64,000 bases of DNA from an uncultured Parabacteroides sp. (GTDB taxonomy: Bacteria; Bacteroidota; Bacteroidia; Bacteroidales; Tannerellaceae). The notes below the pieces were generated by a model. That model worked only from the letters and a program-made list of their open reading frames with translations. It was not told where the DNA came from and made no database searches. Made by a program: the position numbers and the translations under genes. Below, piece by piece: positions 54,233-62,222 of this stretch. Position 1 is the first letter of the stretch, and each line of letters opens with the position of its first letter. Where the stretch lies: NCBI RefSeq assembly GCF_947855115.1, contig NZ_CANTZW010000001.1, positions 62,001 to 126,000 on the forward strand, written 5' to 3'.

Positions 54233-54312
54233 AGCAGGGTCAGCCTATCGGCCAAAGCCAAGGGGTCTCCCAGCCGCTAGAGACGGCCATAGCCATCCGG
54301 AGGATACGGCCT

Positions 54313-54711
54313 TTATCCTAACAAGGGCAGGCCCTCCACCTCGCCGGCATGCCACGCCTGGTAGTCCGACAGGGGAAAAACGGGGACGGTCAGCGTCACG
54401 TGATCCCCCTCGTCCCGCCACGGGACATGCCTACGGGCGTACGAGCGCAGCGAGCGATCCGACACCGAGGCCATCACGATCGGGAACGGGTAGGCGTACA
54501 AACGCATCGGCGTGGTCTCGCTATCCGGGAAAACAAGGCGCAACTGGTAGGCGGAACGCTCGAACGCCACCCAGTAAGCCCCCGTACAATACAAATGGAT
54601 GGAAGTGCGATTCGCACGCTCGCGATCCATGATCTCTTCCAAATGCCCGCGCAACAGGTTCATCAACCGGATGCCGGAAGGTACCTCGCATCTTTCTCCG
54701 TCCTTTCTCAT
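54313..54711 (-). CDS. upxZ: UpxZ-family regulator of capsule transcription
   Basis: A 132-residue protein from the ATG at 54711 (MRKDGERCEVPSGIRLMNLL). GAYWVAFERSAYQLRLVFPD matches UpxZ. In Bacteroides fragilis, UpxZ proteins block the antitermination factors of other capsule loci, so that one capsule is made at a time. It lies 54 bp after upxY, the normal order. The DNA here is GC-rich compared with the sugar genes to the left. Confidence 0.9.
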   Translation of the reverse strand: MRKDGERCEVPSGIRLMNLLRGHLEEIMDRERANRTSIHLYCTGAYWVAFERSAYQLRLVFPDSETTPMRLYAYPFPIVMASVSDRSLRSYARRHVPWRDEGDHVTLTVPVFPLSDYQAWHAGEVEGLPLLG

Positions 54712-54764
54712 ACCCTTGATATTTCTCGCCGCACACAACAGTCAATCATCAATCGTCAGCCGGA

Positions 54765-55895
54765 TCAATGCCCGAGCCAACGGTCGTAATCCCGTAAACG
54801 ACGCAGCAACACGGACTTGCTCTTCTTGGGAGAAACCTCGTCCCGCCACGGGTCTACCACCTCGTGCGCCATGCGCTGGTAGAGGCTGCTGTCCGTGCAA
54901 CCGTAAAGCGTGACCAGCAACAAGGCACGGGATTGTACCGCTTTTATCGCAGGGAGCATACCACGCAGCGTGGAGTGCAAACGCTCGAACTCGGCCTCCT
55001 CCCCCAACAGCCTATAGGCCGGAAGGAGCAACGAGTAAATCCTGCAACGGATCACGTCGGTCCCCCCATGGAGCGAGGCATAGCCGCGCAGGACCTCACG
55101 GGCCAGACGGGTATCCTCCTCGCTTACGCCGCCGGAGGCATGATAACGGCCCAGGGCCTCGTGCAAGCCCTCCGACAGGCGGTCGTTATCCAAATGGGTA
55201 TAGACACGCTTCCCCTTGGTGTTCAGCTCGATCAACTCGTACTCCCCGGTCTTCACCTCGAGCAAGGGGACCCACATGCAATCGAGGATACGCACCATCA
55301 CGTCCTTATGCCCACCGCCCGGCTGGATCACAACCTCGGCCTCCATGCCGGCAAACGGGCCGGAGGTGATACGCACACGGTCGCCTCTCAGCAGGCGACC
55401 GCTATCCGGCACGTACACCGGAAGCTCGTTGGAGTAGGACGCGGCGACCCAACGCAAGGTATCCATCTCACGATCCGACAGGTAGGGGAAATAAGACCGC
55501 CCACCCGAGGACACCCGGGGAAGGAAGTTGTATAGGGGAAGCGTACGTTTCAGGCAGAAGATCTCGTTCTCGGAGGCGTGGATAAACACGTAGTTGTAAA
55601 GCAGGGGCCGCCTCGTGTTGACCATCCTGCCGCCCACCTTCCTCGCCTCGACATACGAGGGGGCGAAATACTCGAACAAGGTCTCTCCACGACGCTCACG
55701 ACGGGAGAGCTCAGCGTCCAGTCCCTTGGAGGGAGTGATCTTGTCACGCCCGCCACCGGCGGTAGGAAGCGTGAGCACGTACCAGCGGACGGCCTCCTGG
55801 GCACGCCTCTCGCGGACATGCGCCATGGCCCTATCCGGGCACTCGCCTGTCAATATATCCATTCTCATGACCATCTTTCCTATCGGTTGTCCCAT
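54765..55895 (-). CDS. upxY: UpxY-type NusG-like antitermination factor with a long C-terminal extension
   Basis: A 376-residue protein. A NusG N-terminal domain spans about residues 36-155 (RWYVLTLPTA, PLLYNYVFIHASENEIFCLK) and a KOW domain about 168-225 (LRGDRVRITSGPFAGMEAEV). Residues 235-376 form an extra mostly helical region, roughly doubling the size of B. fragilis UpxY proteins (about 170). UpxY factors act on the 5' leader of their own operon to prevent early termination. Start codons at residues 8, 10 or 12 are also possible. It is the first gene of capsule locus 1, 122 bp from the invertible segment. Confidence 0.9.
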   Translation of the reverse strand: MGQPIGKMVMRMDILTGECPDRAMAHVRERRAQEAVRWYVLTLPTAGGGRDKITPSKGLDAELSRRERRGETLFEYFAPSYVEARKVGGRMVNTRRPLLYNYVFIHASENEIFCLKRTLPLYNFLPRVSSGGRSYFPYLSDREMDTLRWVAASYSNELPVYVPDSGRLLRGDRVRITSGPFAGMEAEVVIQPGGGHKDVMVRILDCMWVPLLEVKTGEYELIELNTKGKRVYTHLDNDRLSEGLHEALGRYHASGGVSEEDTRLAREVLRGYASLHGGTDVIRCRIYSLLLPAYRLLGEEAEFERLHSTLRGMLPAIKAVQSRALLLVTLYGCTDSSLYQRMAHEVVDPWRDEVSPKKSKSVLLRRLRDYDRWLGH

Positions 55896-56017
55896 GACCC
55901 GAAAACTGACTCAGAGGCAATTCAGAGCCCTACCAAGAATCATTTATATCTTCTTGATAAACAGAGTCTTATATTTTTGGATATGGTATTACTGAAAATT
56001 ACCATCTCTCGAAATAT

Positions 56018-56037
56018 TAGGCTACTTAGGGAGTAGC
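56018..56037 (+). repeat. Left inverted repeat of the invertible promoter segment
   Basis: TAGGCTACTTAGGGAGTAGC, the exact reverse complement of 56367-56386. Each copy is itself a partial palindrome (GGCTAC...GTAGCC around TTAGGGA), as expected for a tyrosine-recombinase crossover site with two binding arms and a 7-bp core. Confidence 0.9.
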
Positions 56038-56066
56038 CTAAAAGTCGGGAGAACGGTTATCACCCG

Positions 56067-56163
56067 GTTGTAGAGACGGGGCGTGCCCCGTCTCATCCCC
56101 TCAAAATGGTAACTTAAAAATACTATCAGACGGTGGGAGACGAGGCACGCCCCGTCTCTACAA
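56067..56163 (-). repeat. 97-bp palindrome-ended element, copy 5
   Basis: Same orientation as copy 3. It has one change in the right palindrome (GACGAGGCACGCCCC). It lies inside the invertible segment, upstream of the promoter in the present orientation, and would still be upstream of it after inversion. Confidence 0.92.
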
Positions 56164-56316
56164 GGATATACGCGCAGGTTATGGGGCATGGTGGAATGAT
56201 ACCGGAAACAAGGGGTCGTCTCGCCCGCATCACCATGTCTGTACGTCTAGGATAAAACAGGAAAATCAAAGAATGGAGAGGATCAAACGCATACAATGAG
56301 TAAACAGGCCGATTGG

Positions 56317-56350
56317 TTTGCTTGTTTTTAATTATTTTTTACTACATTTG
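56317..56350 (+). promoter_or_regulatory. Promoter inside the invertible segment
   Basis: TTTG at 56317-56320 and TACATTTG at 56343-56350 fit the -33 and -7 boxes, with 22 nt between (slightly long). In this copy it directs transcription right, antisense into the recombinase gene. Confidence 0.75.
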
Positions 56351-56366
56351 CGCCGTGAAAGAATAC

Positions 56367-56386
56367 GCTACTCCCTAAGTAGCCTA
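56367..56386 (-). repeat. Right inverted repeat of the invertible promoter segment
   Basis: GCTACTCCCTAAGTAGCCTA, perfect reverse complement of 56018-56037. It lies 6 bp from the end of the recombinase gene. Confidence 0.9.
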
Positions 56387-56391
56387 CTCCC

Positions 56392-57324
56392 TTACCCTAC
56401 TTTTGGTACATGGTTGTACACGCTCTCAAAGCAAATTTTATTCACCGCGGACATCTTTTCCAACGAGAAGCTTTTCAGGTAGATTTGCGTGGTCTTGATC
56501 GATTTATGGCCCAACAGCTCGCTGATCATCTCGATCGGGACATCCTGCTCTTTCAGGATCGTCGCAAAAGAATGACGGATCGAGTATGAGGTGATCGGGA
56601 TAGCCACACCGCAGGTTCTCGCCAACCTCTTCAGGTTCCGGTTAAAATGGGCCAACGCGGAAGTGTACTCTTTATAGGCCTCTTTCCCTACCTTCACCCC
56701 TTTCAAGAAAGGAAACAGATAAGGAGAGTCCTTCCCCACATCACTTGACAGTTCCCTCAGTAACTCCCATGCCGCGGATTGTACCTCTATAAGCATCGGA
56801 GTACCCGTTTTCTGGCGCTTATACTCCAAGACCCCATCCCGGACATTCCTCTTTTTCAGATGGGCGAAATCCACGAACGCCATACCGCAAAACTGGAACA
56901 TCAGGCACAATGCCTGCCGTGTCTTTCTCAGTTCCGGATCGTCCAGCGGCGCCGTCATCAAGGAACGCAATAGATCCTGCGGTAACGCCTTTTTGCGTTT
57001 GTTCTCCACCCCCGTGAAAACCCCCTTAAACAAATAGGGAATATAGGGGGCCAGCCCTTCCTCCACCGCTATGTTGTACACGCAACGGACCCGACGCATA
57101 TAGGTCGACACCGTGTTCCATGCGCATCCTCTGTTCAACAAAAAGGCCTGATAACGCCGGAGGTTCTCCTTATTGACATAGATATAAGGTATCACCTCCA
57201 ACCCACAAAAACGCATGAATGAGTTCAACGCATCCTGATAGCTCTTCGCCGTGGAATAACGTCCGTCCATACGTAACTCATAGATATATAATCTCATTCC
57301 TTCTACTAAATCCTTTTTCTCCAT
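56392..57324 (-). CDS. Tyrosine site-specific recombinase beside the capsule promoter
   Basis: A 310-residue protein with an N-terminal SAM-like domain (residues 5-90) and a catalytic domain. Box II is SYSIRHSFATIL (Arg250), then LLGHKSIKTTQIYL (His273, nucleophile Tyr282), and Lys172 is in KRQKTG. At box I, where I expect Arg before Gly-Met, the sequence is LMFQFCGMAFVDFAHLKK with Cys146 (codon TGC, one base from CGC). That may disable catalysis. Its role by position would be to flip the promoter segment. A -7-like TACATTTG lies upstream (57363-57356) without a clear -33 box. Confidence 0.88.
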   Translation of the reverse strand: MEKKDLVEGMRLYIYELRMDGRYSTAKSYQDALNSFMRFCGLEVIPYIYVNKENLRRYQAFLLNRGCAWNTVSTYMRRVRCVYNIAVEEGLAPYIPYLFKGVFTGVENKRKKALPQDLLRSLMTAPLDDPELRKTRQALCLMFQFCGMAFVDFAHLKKRNVRDGVLEYKRQKTGTPMLIEVQSAAWELLRELSSDVGKDSPYLFPFLKGVKVGKEAYKEYTSALAHFNRNLKRLARTCGVAIPITSYSIRHSFATILKEQDVPIEMISELLGHKSIKTTQIYLKSFSLEKMSAVNKICFESVYNHVPKVG

Positions 57325-57504
57325 ACTATCGCTATTTTTACGTGATAAAACTTAGCAAATGTAATACGGACTTGGAAGAAGCATGTAGAATTTTCCAATG
57401 ACTTTCGATTGGCCGGGGATACTTGTCTCAGTTTACAGCCAGATCGTCGGAGATCCACAGACACGGACTTGTCTACCGACATAGCCCCCGCTTCCTTGCC
57501 ACGG

Positions 57505-57746
57505 AAACGGAGGTACCCCATGTAACGCTCTCCGGCGAAAGGTAGGTTGGCCTTGGCGAATAGCGGATCGTCGAGTTGTTTTGGGGGGGAGGTAAGGTCT
57601 CGGGGGAAGGTAAGGTTTCCAGGGGGGATAAGTCTTTGCAAAATTCGTGAATGGAGGCAAATAGCCCGGCGATAGCTCCGGTCCCGACGGCTCGCTCGCG
57701 AAACATATATTCCTCTCCGGCATTTGCCTCCAACTTCACGCAGGCC
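57505..57746 (-). pseudogene. Fragment of the purF-type amidotransferase gene
   Basis: About 200 bp closely match 35256-35455, the region coding for residues 53-119 of the intact purF-type gene (KLEANAGEEYMFRERAVGTG and LFAKANLPFAGERYMG). The copy is broken by an extra 40-odd bp of G-rich duplicated sequence (GGGGGGAGGTAAGG and GGGGGAAGGTAAGG) and a frameshift. Neither end of the gene is present. The rest of the 57325-57926 gap holds this fragment and the repeats before the ATPase gene. Confidence 0.9.
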
Positions 57747-57808
57747 CCAAAAGCCCTTTTTTCATCAAAGAGAGCCTCTCAAAGATATCCATCCGGGAAC
57801 CCGCACTA

Positions 57809-57887
57809 TTTCCGCGACAGAAAGAAAAACACCAATATTCTTTCTGTCACAGAAACATTCTCGCATAAATTCTTTCTATCACAGAAA
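57809..57887 (+). promoter_or_regulatory. Three 15-bp dyad repeats spaced exactly 32 bp apart
   Basis: TTTCCGCGACAGAAA (57809), TTTCTGTCACAGAAA (57841) and TTTCTATCACAGAAA (57873) share the form TTTCtgtcaCAGAAA, an inverted repeat with a 3-bp centre. Spacing of 32 bp is about three helix turns, so all sites face the same side. The last overlaps where the -33 box of the ATPase promoter should be; the -7 box is TAATTTTG at 57896-57903. They look like operator sites for a repressor, perhaps the ATPase protein or an unlinked factor. Confidence 0.72.
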
Positions 57888-57926
57888 TAATTCGGTAATT
57901 TTGTACGTGAATATAATTCCCATAGC

Positions 57927-59087
57927 ATGAATACAAATATACTCCAAACACTGGTAGCGGCCATGCAACGCCGATTAGCGGCTCTCCCGCAGAGACTGCG
58001 ACCATTCACCACGGAGTTCGACGAGCTCCCCAAAAACCTGATGCTAACCGGTGCCAGAGGATGTGGTAAATCCACATTTCTACTACATCATTCACAAGGC
58101 AAGCGCATATTATACTTTTCTGCCGATAATCCGAAGATTATTGGCGAACCACTCTACGACATAGTCAATAGCATATTCATGCTTGGCTATGAAGGTGTTA
58201 TTATCGACGAGATTCACTACGCATCAAATTGGAGCATACATCTAAAGGCCTTGTATGATGACTATCCAGGGAAGATCATCTGGATCTCAGATTCCTCATC
58301 GTTAGTACTTCGTGATGGCAAGGCAGACTTGTCCAGACGTTATGTAGCGATACAGATGCCTTTAATGTCGTTCAGAGAATTTCTTTATCTCGAGACTGGC
58401 CGAGTATACCCCAAGTACAAACTAGGAGATACGATACTACCTACACAACCGGACGCAGAGCTACTGAATCATTTCCTCAATTATCGTAGTTACGGCACAC
58501 GCCCTTTCTACCTAGAAAAAGATTTCGAGGCACGTTACATGGCTGTTATCGACAAGATTCTCAACAACGACATACCGTTCTTCCTGCCTAGCATCTCCGA
58601 GAACAACCTACGTGTGATGCGAGCCATTATCGGTACACTGGCAAACTCCTCAATACCTCGTGTACAAGTCACTTCCTTATGTTCCGATTGGGGAATAGGA
58701 GCGGAAAAACTCTATCAACTACTCTTTGTGATGGAAAGTGTGGATCTATTGAAAATAGTAAGGTACCCCAACGACACGAAAGCTCGTAGCATTGGCGCAA
58801 AAATGTTGTTCGCGGACCCATGCGCTTATAGGGTTTTGAACGCAGACCAAGGCACGGAACGCGAGGCCTACATTGTCCACTGCTTCTCCAGGGCCGGTTA
58901 CGAGATAAACGCCATGAAAAACGAGAAGCAAGGCGATTACGTGATTACAAAAGACCATGTATCACAGACCTTAGAAGTCGGAGGGAAAAACAAAAATCCT
59001 AAAGAAGCGGACTACGTCTTGAGAGACAACACCGACTACCCCGTAGGCAACGCTATTCCATTCTGGCTCATGGGTATGATGTGGTAG
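57927..59087 (+). CDS. AAA-family ATPase with C-terminal DUF4143-like region
   Basis: A 386-residue protein. Walker A GARGCGKST is near residue 42 and Walker B GVIIDEIHYASNW near residue 90. Sensor-like WISDSSSLVL follows. The C-terminal part has a winged-helix-like stretch (CSDWGIGAEKLYQLLFVMES) and an endonuclease-like end (GDYVITKDHVSQTLEVGGKN). This family is common in Bacteroidota and archaea, often alone, and its job is not known. The gene lies between two capsule loci and converges on the GT2 gene with one base between the stop codons. Confidence 0.85.
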   Translation: MNTNILQTLVAAMQRRLAALPQRLRPFTTEFDELPKNLMLTGARGCGKSTFLLHHSQGKRILYFSADNPKIIGEPLYDIVNSIFMLGYEGVIIDEIHYASNWSIHLKALYDDYPGKIIWISDSSSLVLRDGKADLSRRYVAIQMPLMSFREFLYLETGRVYPKYKLGDTILPTQPDAELLNHFLNYRSYGTRPFYLEKDFEARYMAVIDKILNNDIPFFLPSISENNLRVMRAIIGTLANSSIPRVQVTSLCSDWGIGAEKLYQLLFVMESVDLLKIVRYPNDTKARSIGAKMLFADPCAYRVLNADQGTEREAYIVHCFSRAGYEINAMKNEKQGDYVITKDHVSQTLEVGGKNKNPKEADYVLRDNTDYPVGNAIPFWLMGMMW

Positions 59088-59088
59088 T

Positions 59089-59904
59089 TTAGCTTCGTAT
59101 GAATCGCTTATAAAGTAAAGAGCGAAAGTCATTGGGGAGAAGACGAGTTATCAAACGAATACAGATATTTCTTAGTAAGGAGAAAAGATTAATAAAGTTC
59201 ATCCGGTAAAACAACATCTGTAATCTCACCTCCGTCAAGGCATATCTCCACCCTCCTCTCCGTTTAAACATATCCGGAGAGGAACGGAAGAAGAGCAAAC
59301 TCTCTTGAATATTGTAGAATCGAGCACCATCCATCAACATCCGTACCCACAGATAATAATCCTCGAATAAAGGAAAATGTTTATATCCCCCTGCCTTTAG
59401 CACAGCCGATCTCCGGAACATCACCACCGGATGGTTCACCGGATTTCTTCTTTTGGCAAACAAGAAAATTTTTCCATGCCACTCGGGTACCTTCCGCACA
59501 GAAAGCACGTTCGACACCTCCCCCTCAAACTCGTCTATCCAAGCGCCTACCACATCTACCTCCGGATACTCCCGAAATATCGATAACTGTTTTTCAAAAC
59601 GATCCGGCTTAGCGATATCATCCGTATCCATACGAGCCACTATATCATACGAACAATACTTTAGCCCTTCATTAAGAGCCTTACCGAGACCTTGGTTTGT
59701 CGGTAAAAGAATTACTTTTAGCTCAGGATGTAGGTCTTCAAAGTCTCTTACAACCGCATACAACTCATCCGTCAACGGGCCATCCTCTACTAAGATAACT
59801 TCTGCCGATGATAGTGTTTGCGTAAAGATACTCTCCAAACTTTGGCGCAAGAATAACGCGCTCTCCTTATGATACAAGGAAAGCAATACTGAAAATGATT
59901 GCAT
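59089..59904 (-). CDS. Glycosyltransferase family 2 (capsule locus 2)
   Basis: A 271-residue GT-A enzyme: FSVLLSLYHKESALFLRQSL at the start, EVILVEDGPLTDELY near 34, the DxD motif in ARMDTDDIAKPDRF near 95, and PLFEDYYLWVRMLMDG near 180. The form is like amylovoran and AmsE-type transferases. It is the last gene of the second locus, which continues to the right beyond the window. Confidence 0.92.
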   Translation of the reverse strand: MQSFSVLLSLYHKESALFLRQSLESIFTQTLSSAEVILVEDGPLTDELYAVVRDFEDLHPELKVILLPTNQGLGKALNEGLKYCSYDIVARMDTDDIAKPDRFEKQLSIFREYPEVDVVGAWIDEFEGEVSNVLSVRKVPEWHGKIFLFAKRRNPVNHPVVMFRRSAVLKAGGYKHFPLFEDYYLWVRMLMDGARFYNIQESLLFFRSSPDMFKRRGGWRYALTEVRLQMLFYRMNFINLFSLLRNICIRLITRLLPNDFRSLLYKRFIRS

Positions 59905-60057
59905 AAATATAATTGGGGTAGAGATTGATCAATCCATTAGTTCCGATTGGAACCAAAATTACCAGCTTGCCGGTAGCCTGTTAGTAGGTTAAAACCTATA
60001 TTCCAACACAAGAGACAATAGTTCCGCTTTATATATACGTATTTCGATAGATACGAA

Positions 60058-61107
60058 CTAAACAGTTTTAGACAAAACCGACTTATATATATCAAGGTAT
60101 TTGCGATAGAACTTTTCCGGAGAAAAGAGTTCATTGTATCTTCGCATTAATCTATGTCCCATGGCTCTACTTTCTTTCGCCCTCTTTACAGCCTCAACAA
60201 AAGACCGGGTATTTCCAAGCTGGAAAAAAGCCGCCTCCCCATCAGTGTAAAGCTCACGAAAGACATCGATGTCAGATAAAACAACATTCTTCGCGTATTG
60301 AGCGGCTTCAAGGATAACCAGGGAAAAGCCTTCCGAGAGCGAGGATACTATAAAAACATCATAAAAAGGCAAATATCTATACGCCTCTTTATGATAACCC
60401 GCAAAATAAATCCTATCACTCACTTGCAAATCAATCGCCTGCCGACGAAGAGCACGCTCTTCTTTTCCAGATCCCACTATGAATAGCTTACAACCCTCCA
60501 TAAAAGGCATAGCTTTAATAATCAAGTCTATACCCTTTATAGGAGTTAACAGGGCATTAACACCTAAAAGGGTATCATTCCCTTTAAAATCTAATAGTAC
60601 CTCTCTCTCCTCATCGGAAAGAACATGGGTCTTGTCTACATCCGATGTATTATAAGCATAGTCTAATTTCTTCTTAGGAAACCACCTTGCGTAATACTCT
60701 ACTCCGGTTTCACTCAGAGCCACTATCTTATCATGGCTTTTAGCCGCGTACAACCACAGCCTTCCCGCTATTATCGATATAAAACGATTATATTGGGAAG
60801 CCAAATCCGGAAATATAAAATTATGAAAAGTCGTAACCGCTTTTGCCTTATGCCGTTTACCTTGGAATATCGACATATATATATCCGGACGAATTCCATG
60901 AGAATGTATGATATCAAAACCATCAAAATCAATTGCTTTCGACATACTAATACGTTGATTACCGCACTTTAGCCAAGAAGCATCACTCTTGTCAAAATAG
61001 TAAACCACGCATTCATGACCATGTGCGGTCATGACATTCACAAGTTCTTTCACAACAATCACGGGACCTTTTAATACCAACGACGGTACGATATAAGCTA
61101 TTCTCAT
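60058..61107 (-). CDS. Glycosyltransferase family 4 (capsule locus 2)
   Basis: A 349-residue GT-B enzyme: MRIAYIVPSLVLKGPVIVVK start, DIIHSHGIRPDIYMS near 90, LLGVNALLTPIKGIDLIIKA near 185 and the EX7E-type VSSLSEGFSLVILEAAQYAK near 265. Donor unknown. A 153-bp gap to the GT2 gene downstream holds no clear feature. Confidence 0.92.
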   Translation of the reverse strand: MRIAYIVPSLVLKGPVIVVKELVNVMTAHGHECVVYYFDKSDASWLKCGNQRISMSKAIDFDGFDIIHSHGIRPDIYMSIFQGKRHKAKAVTTFHNFIFPDLASQYNRFISIIAGRLWLYAAKSHDKIVALSETGVEYYARWFPKKKLDYAYNTSDVDKTHVLSDEEREVLLDFKGNDTLLGVNALLTPIKGIDLIIKAMPFMEGCKLFIVGSGKEERALRRQAIDLQVSDRIYFAGYHKEAYRYLPFYDVFIVSSLSEGFSLVILEAAQYAKNVVLSDIDVFRELYTDGEAAFFQLGNTRSFVEAVKRAKESRAMGHRLMRRYNELFSPEKFYRKYLDIYKSVLSKTV

Positions 61108-61142
61108 CGTATATTATTTTATTATAGTATTATTCAAGAATA

Positions 61143-62222
61143 TCATTGAAAGCAGAAGGTATAAGGAGTTACTCCAAGCCCCGATCCAAGAATACGCAAA
61201 TTAGTGGCAATACCTTGTTCATAAATCAAAAGATATAATAAAACAAACATCAATTGAAATATCACACGATATCTTCTGGATAGCACTTGGAAGATATAGC
61301 ATGGGAGCATGAATTGGACTATTAAAAAGCAAGCCACTAATCTGCTAAAAATAGCTACCTGCAATGCCAGAAGATAACTAAAGATATAAGCGACACAGAT
61401 AAATCCCATCAAAGGCAACACTTCGAAACGCCTATAAATACGATTCAGAAGATAAAGAAAAAGGCATGGAAATATCAACCGAATAGCTACACCATATCCC
61501 GACCCTAACTCCGTCTCACTATTATATCTACTGATCGCATAATTCCCATAATCACTCTCCATGATCCACGGAATATTCCATATCATACCTACCACATCAA
61601 AAGTAAATACCACGAATATTAACAATCCGATAAGCACACCATAGAGCTTAGGAGAAGGCGTCAGTTTATAAATGCAAACAAGCGGAAGATATACAAACGC
61701 GGAAGTATGTATGGAAGAAGCCATTAATACAAGTATGCAATACTTCAACCTAGGATGCCTTTTTGATCGCAGTGAGGCCAAAGCCCAAATAATAAAACTC
61801 AATGACATTACCTGGCGGCTTCCGGAAAGCACGAGGAAATAGACAGTCACCACATAAAAGAACATAGAAACAGACAATTTCTTTTTCGGAAGAATCATAC
61901 ATACAGGAAGGAACGTAAGCAGGCCCATCATCCACAATACCGAACGTTCTCCTAATCCCCAATCCTTTAAAAGTTCACACAAAGCCAGGAAACCCCATTC
62001 AAAGTGCTCTAGAACATTTGAGCCAGACTGAAAAACAGATACATAAGTCAAGGTATCCGTTCCAACCCGGAAGTCTCTAAGCGCGACAGGCAAGATGAGA
62101 ACGAGCGCCGATAAAATCCGAGCCAACATCTCCACCTTCACATCATACGAGCGTTCCGCTATATAAGCAAACAAAAAAGAAAACAAGAGAACCGAATTAT
62201 AAACCAAATATGTTTCTACCAT
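61143..62222 (-). CDS. EpsG-family polysaccharide polymerase (capsule locus 2)
   Basis: A 359-residue membrane protein with about ten hydrophobic segments. ALRDFRVGTDTLTYVSVFQS near residue 50 matches the EpsG pattern and the same region of the locus 1 polymerase; the two are otherwise quite different. It starts on the base that ends the Stealth gene (62222). Confidence 0.87.
   Translation of the reverse strand: MVETYLVYNSVLLFSFLFAYIAERSYDVKVEMLARILSALVLILPVALRDFRVGTDTLTYVSVFQSGSNVLEHFEWGFLALCELLKDWGLGERSVLWMMGLLTFLPVCMILPKKKLSVSMFFYVVTVYFLVLSGSRQVMSLSFIIWALASLRSKRHPRLKYCILVLMASSIHTSAFVYLPLVCIYKLTPSPKLYGVLIGLLIFVVFTFDVVGMIWNIPWIMESDYGNYAISRYNSETELGSGYGVAIRLIFPCLFLYLLNRIYRRFEVLPLMGFICVAYIFSYLLALQVAIFSRLVACFLIVQFMLPCYIFQVLSRRYRVIFQLMFVLLYLLIYEQGIATNLRILGSGLGVTPYTFCFQ

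Larger units (their letters stand above)
56038..56366. promoter_or_regulatory. Putative invertible promoter segment upstream of upxY (drawn in the OFF orientation)
   Basis: 329 bp between perfect 20-bp inverted repeats. It contains one good Bacteroidota promoter (56317-56350), pointing right, away from upxY. No CAAAnnTA (a leftward -7) is present in the segment or between it and upxY. Inversion would put the promoter start near 56047, reading into upxY with a leader of about 150 nt. A tyrosine recombinase gene begins 6 bp beyond the right repeat (by its 3' end). This is the layout of phase-variable capsule promoters in Bacteroidales. Confidence 0.85.

Noticed and set aside
56392..57324. Recombinase as the integrase of a prophage or integrative element
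   Set aside because: No phage or conjugation genes and no tRNA attachment site are present; its place beside the inverted repeats fits a local invertase better.
57809..57887. Evenly spaced repeats as a CRISPR array
   Set aside because: Only three units, a 15-bp repeat with 17-bp gaps, an overlap with a promoter and no cas genes nearby.
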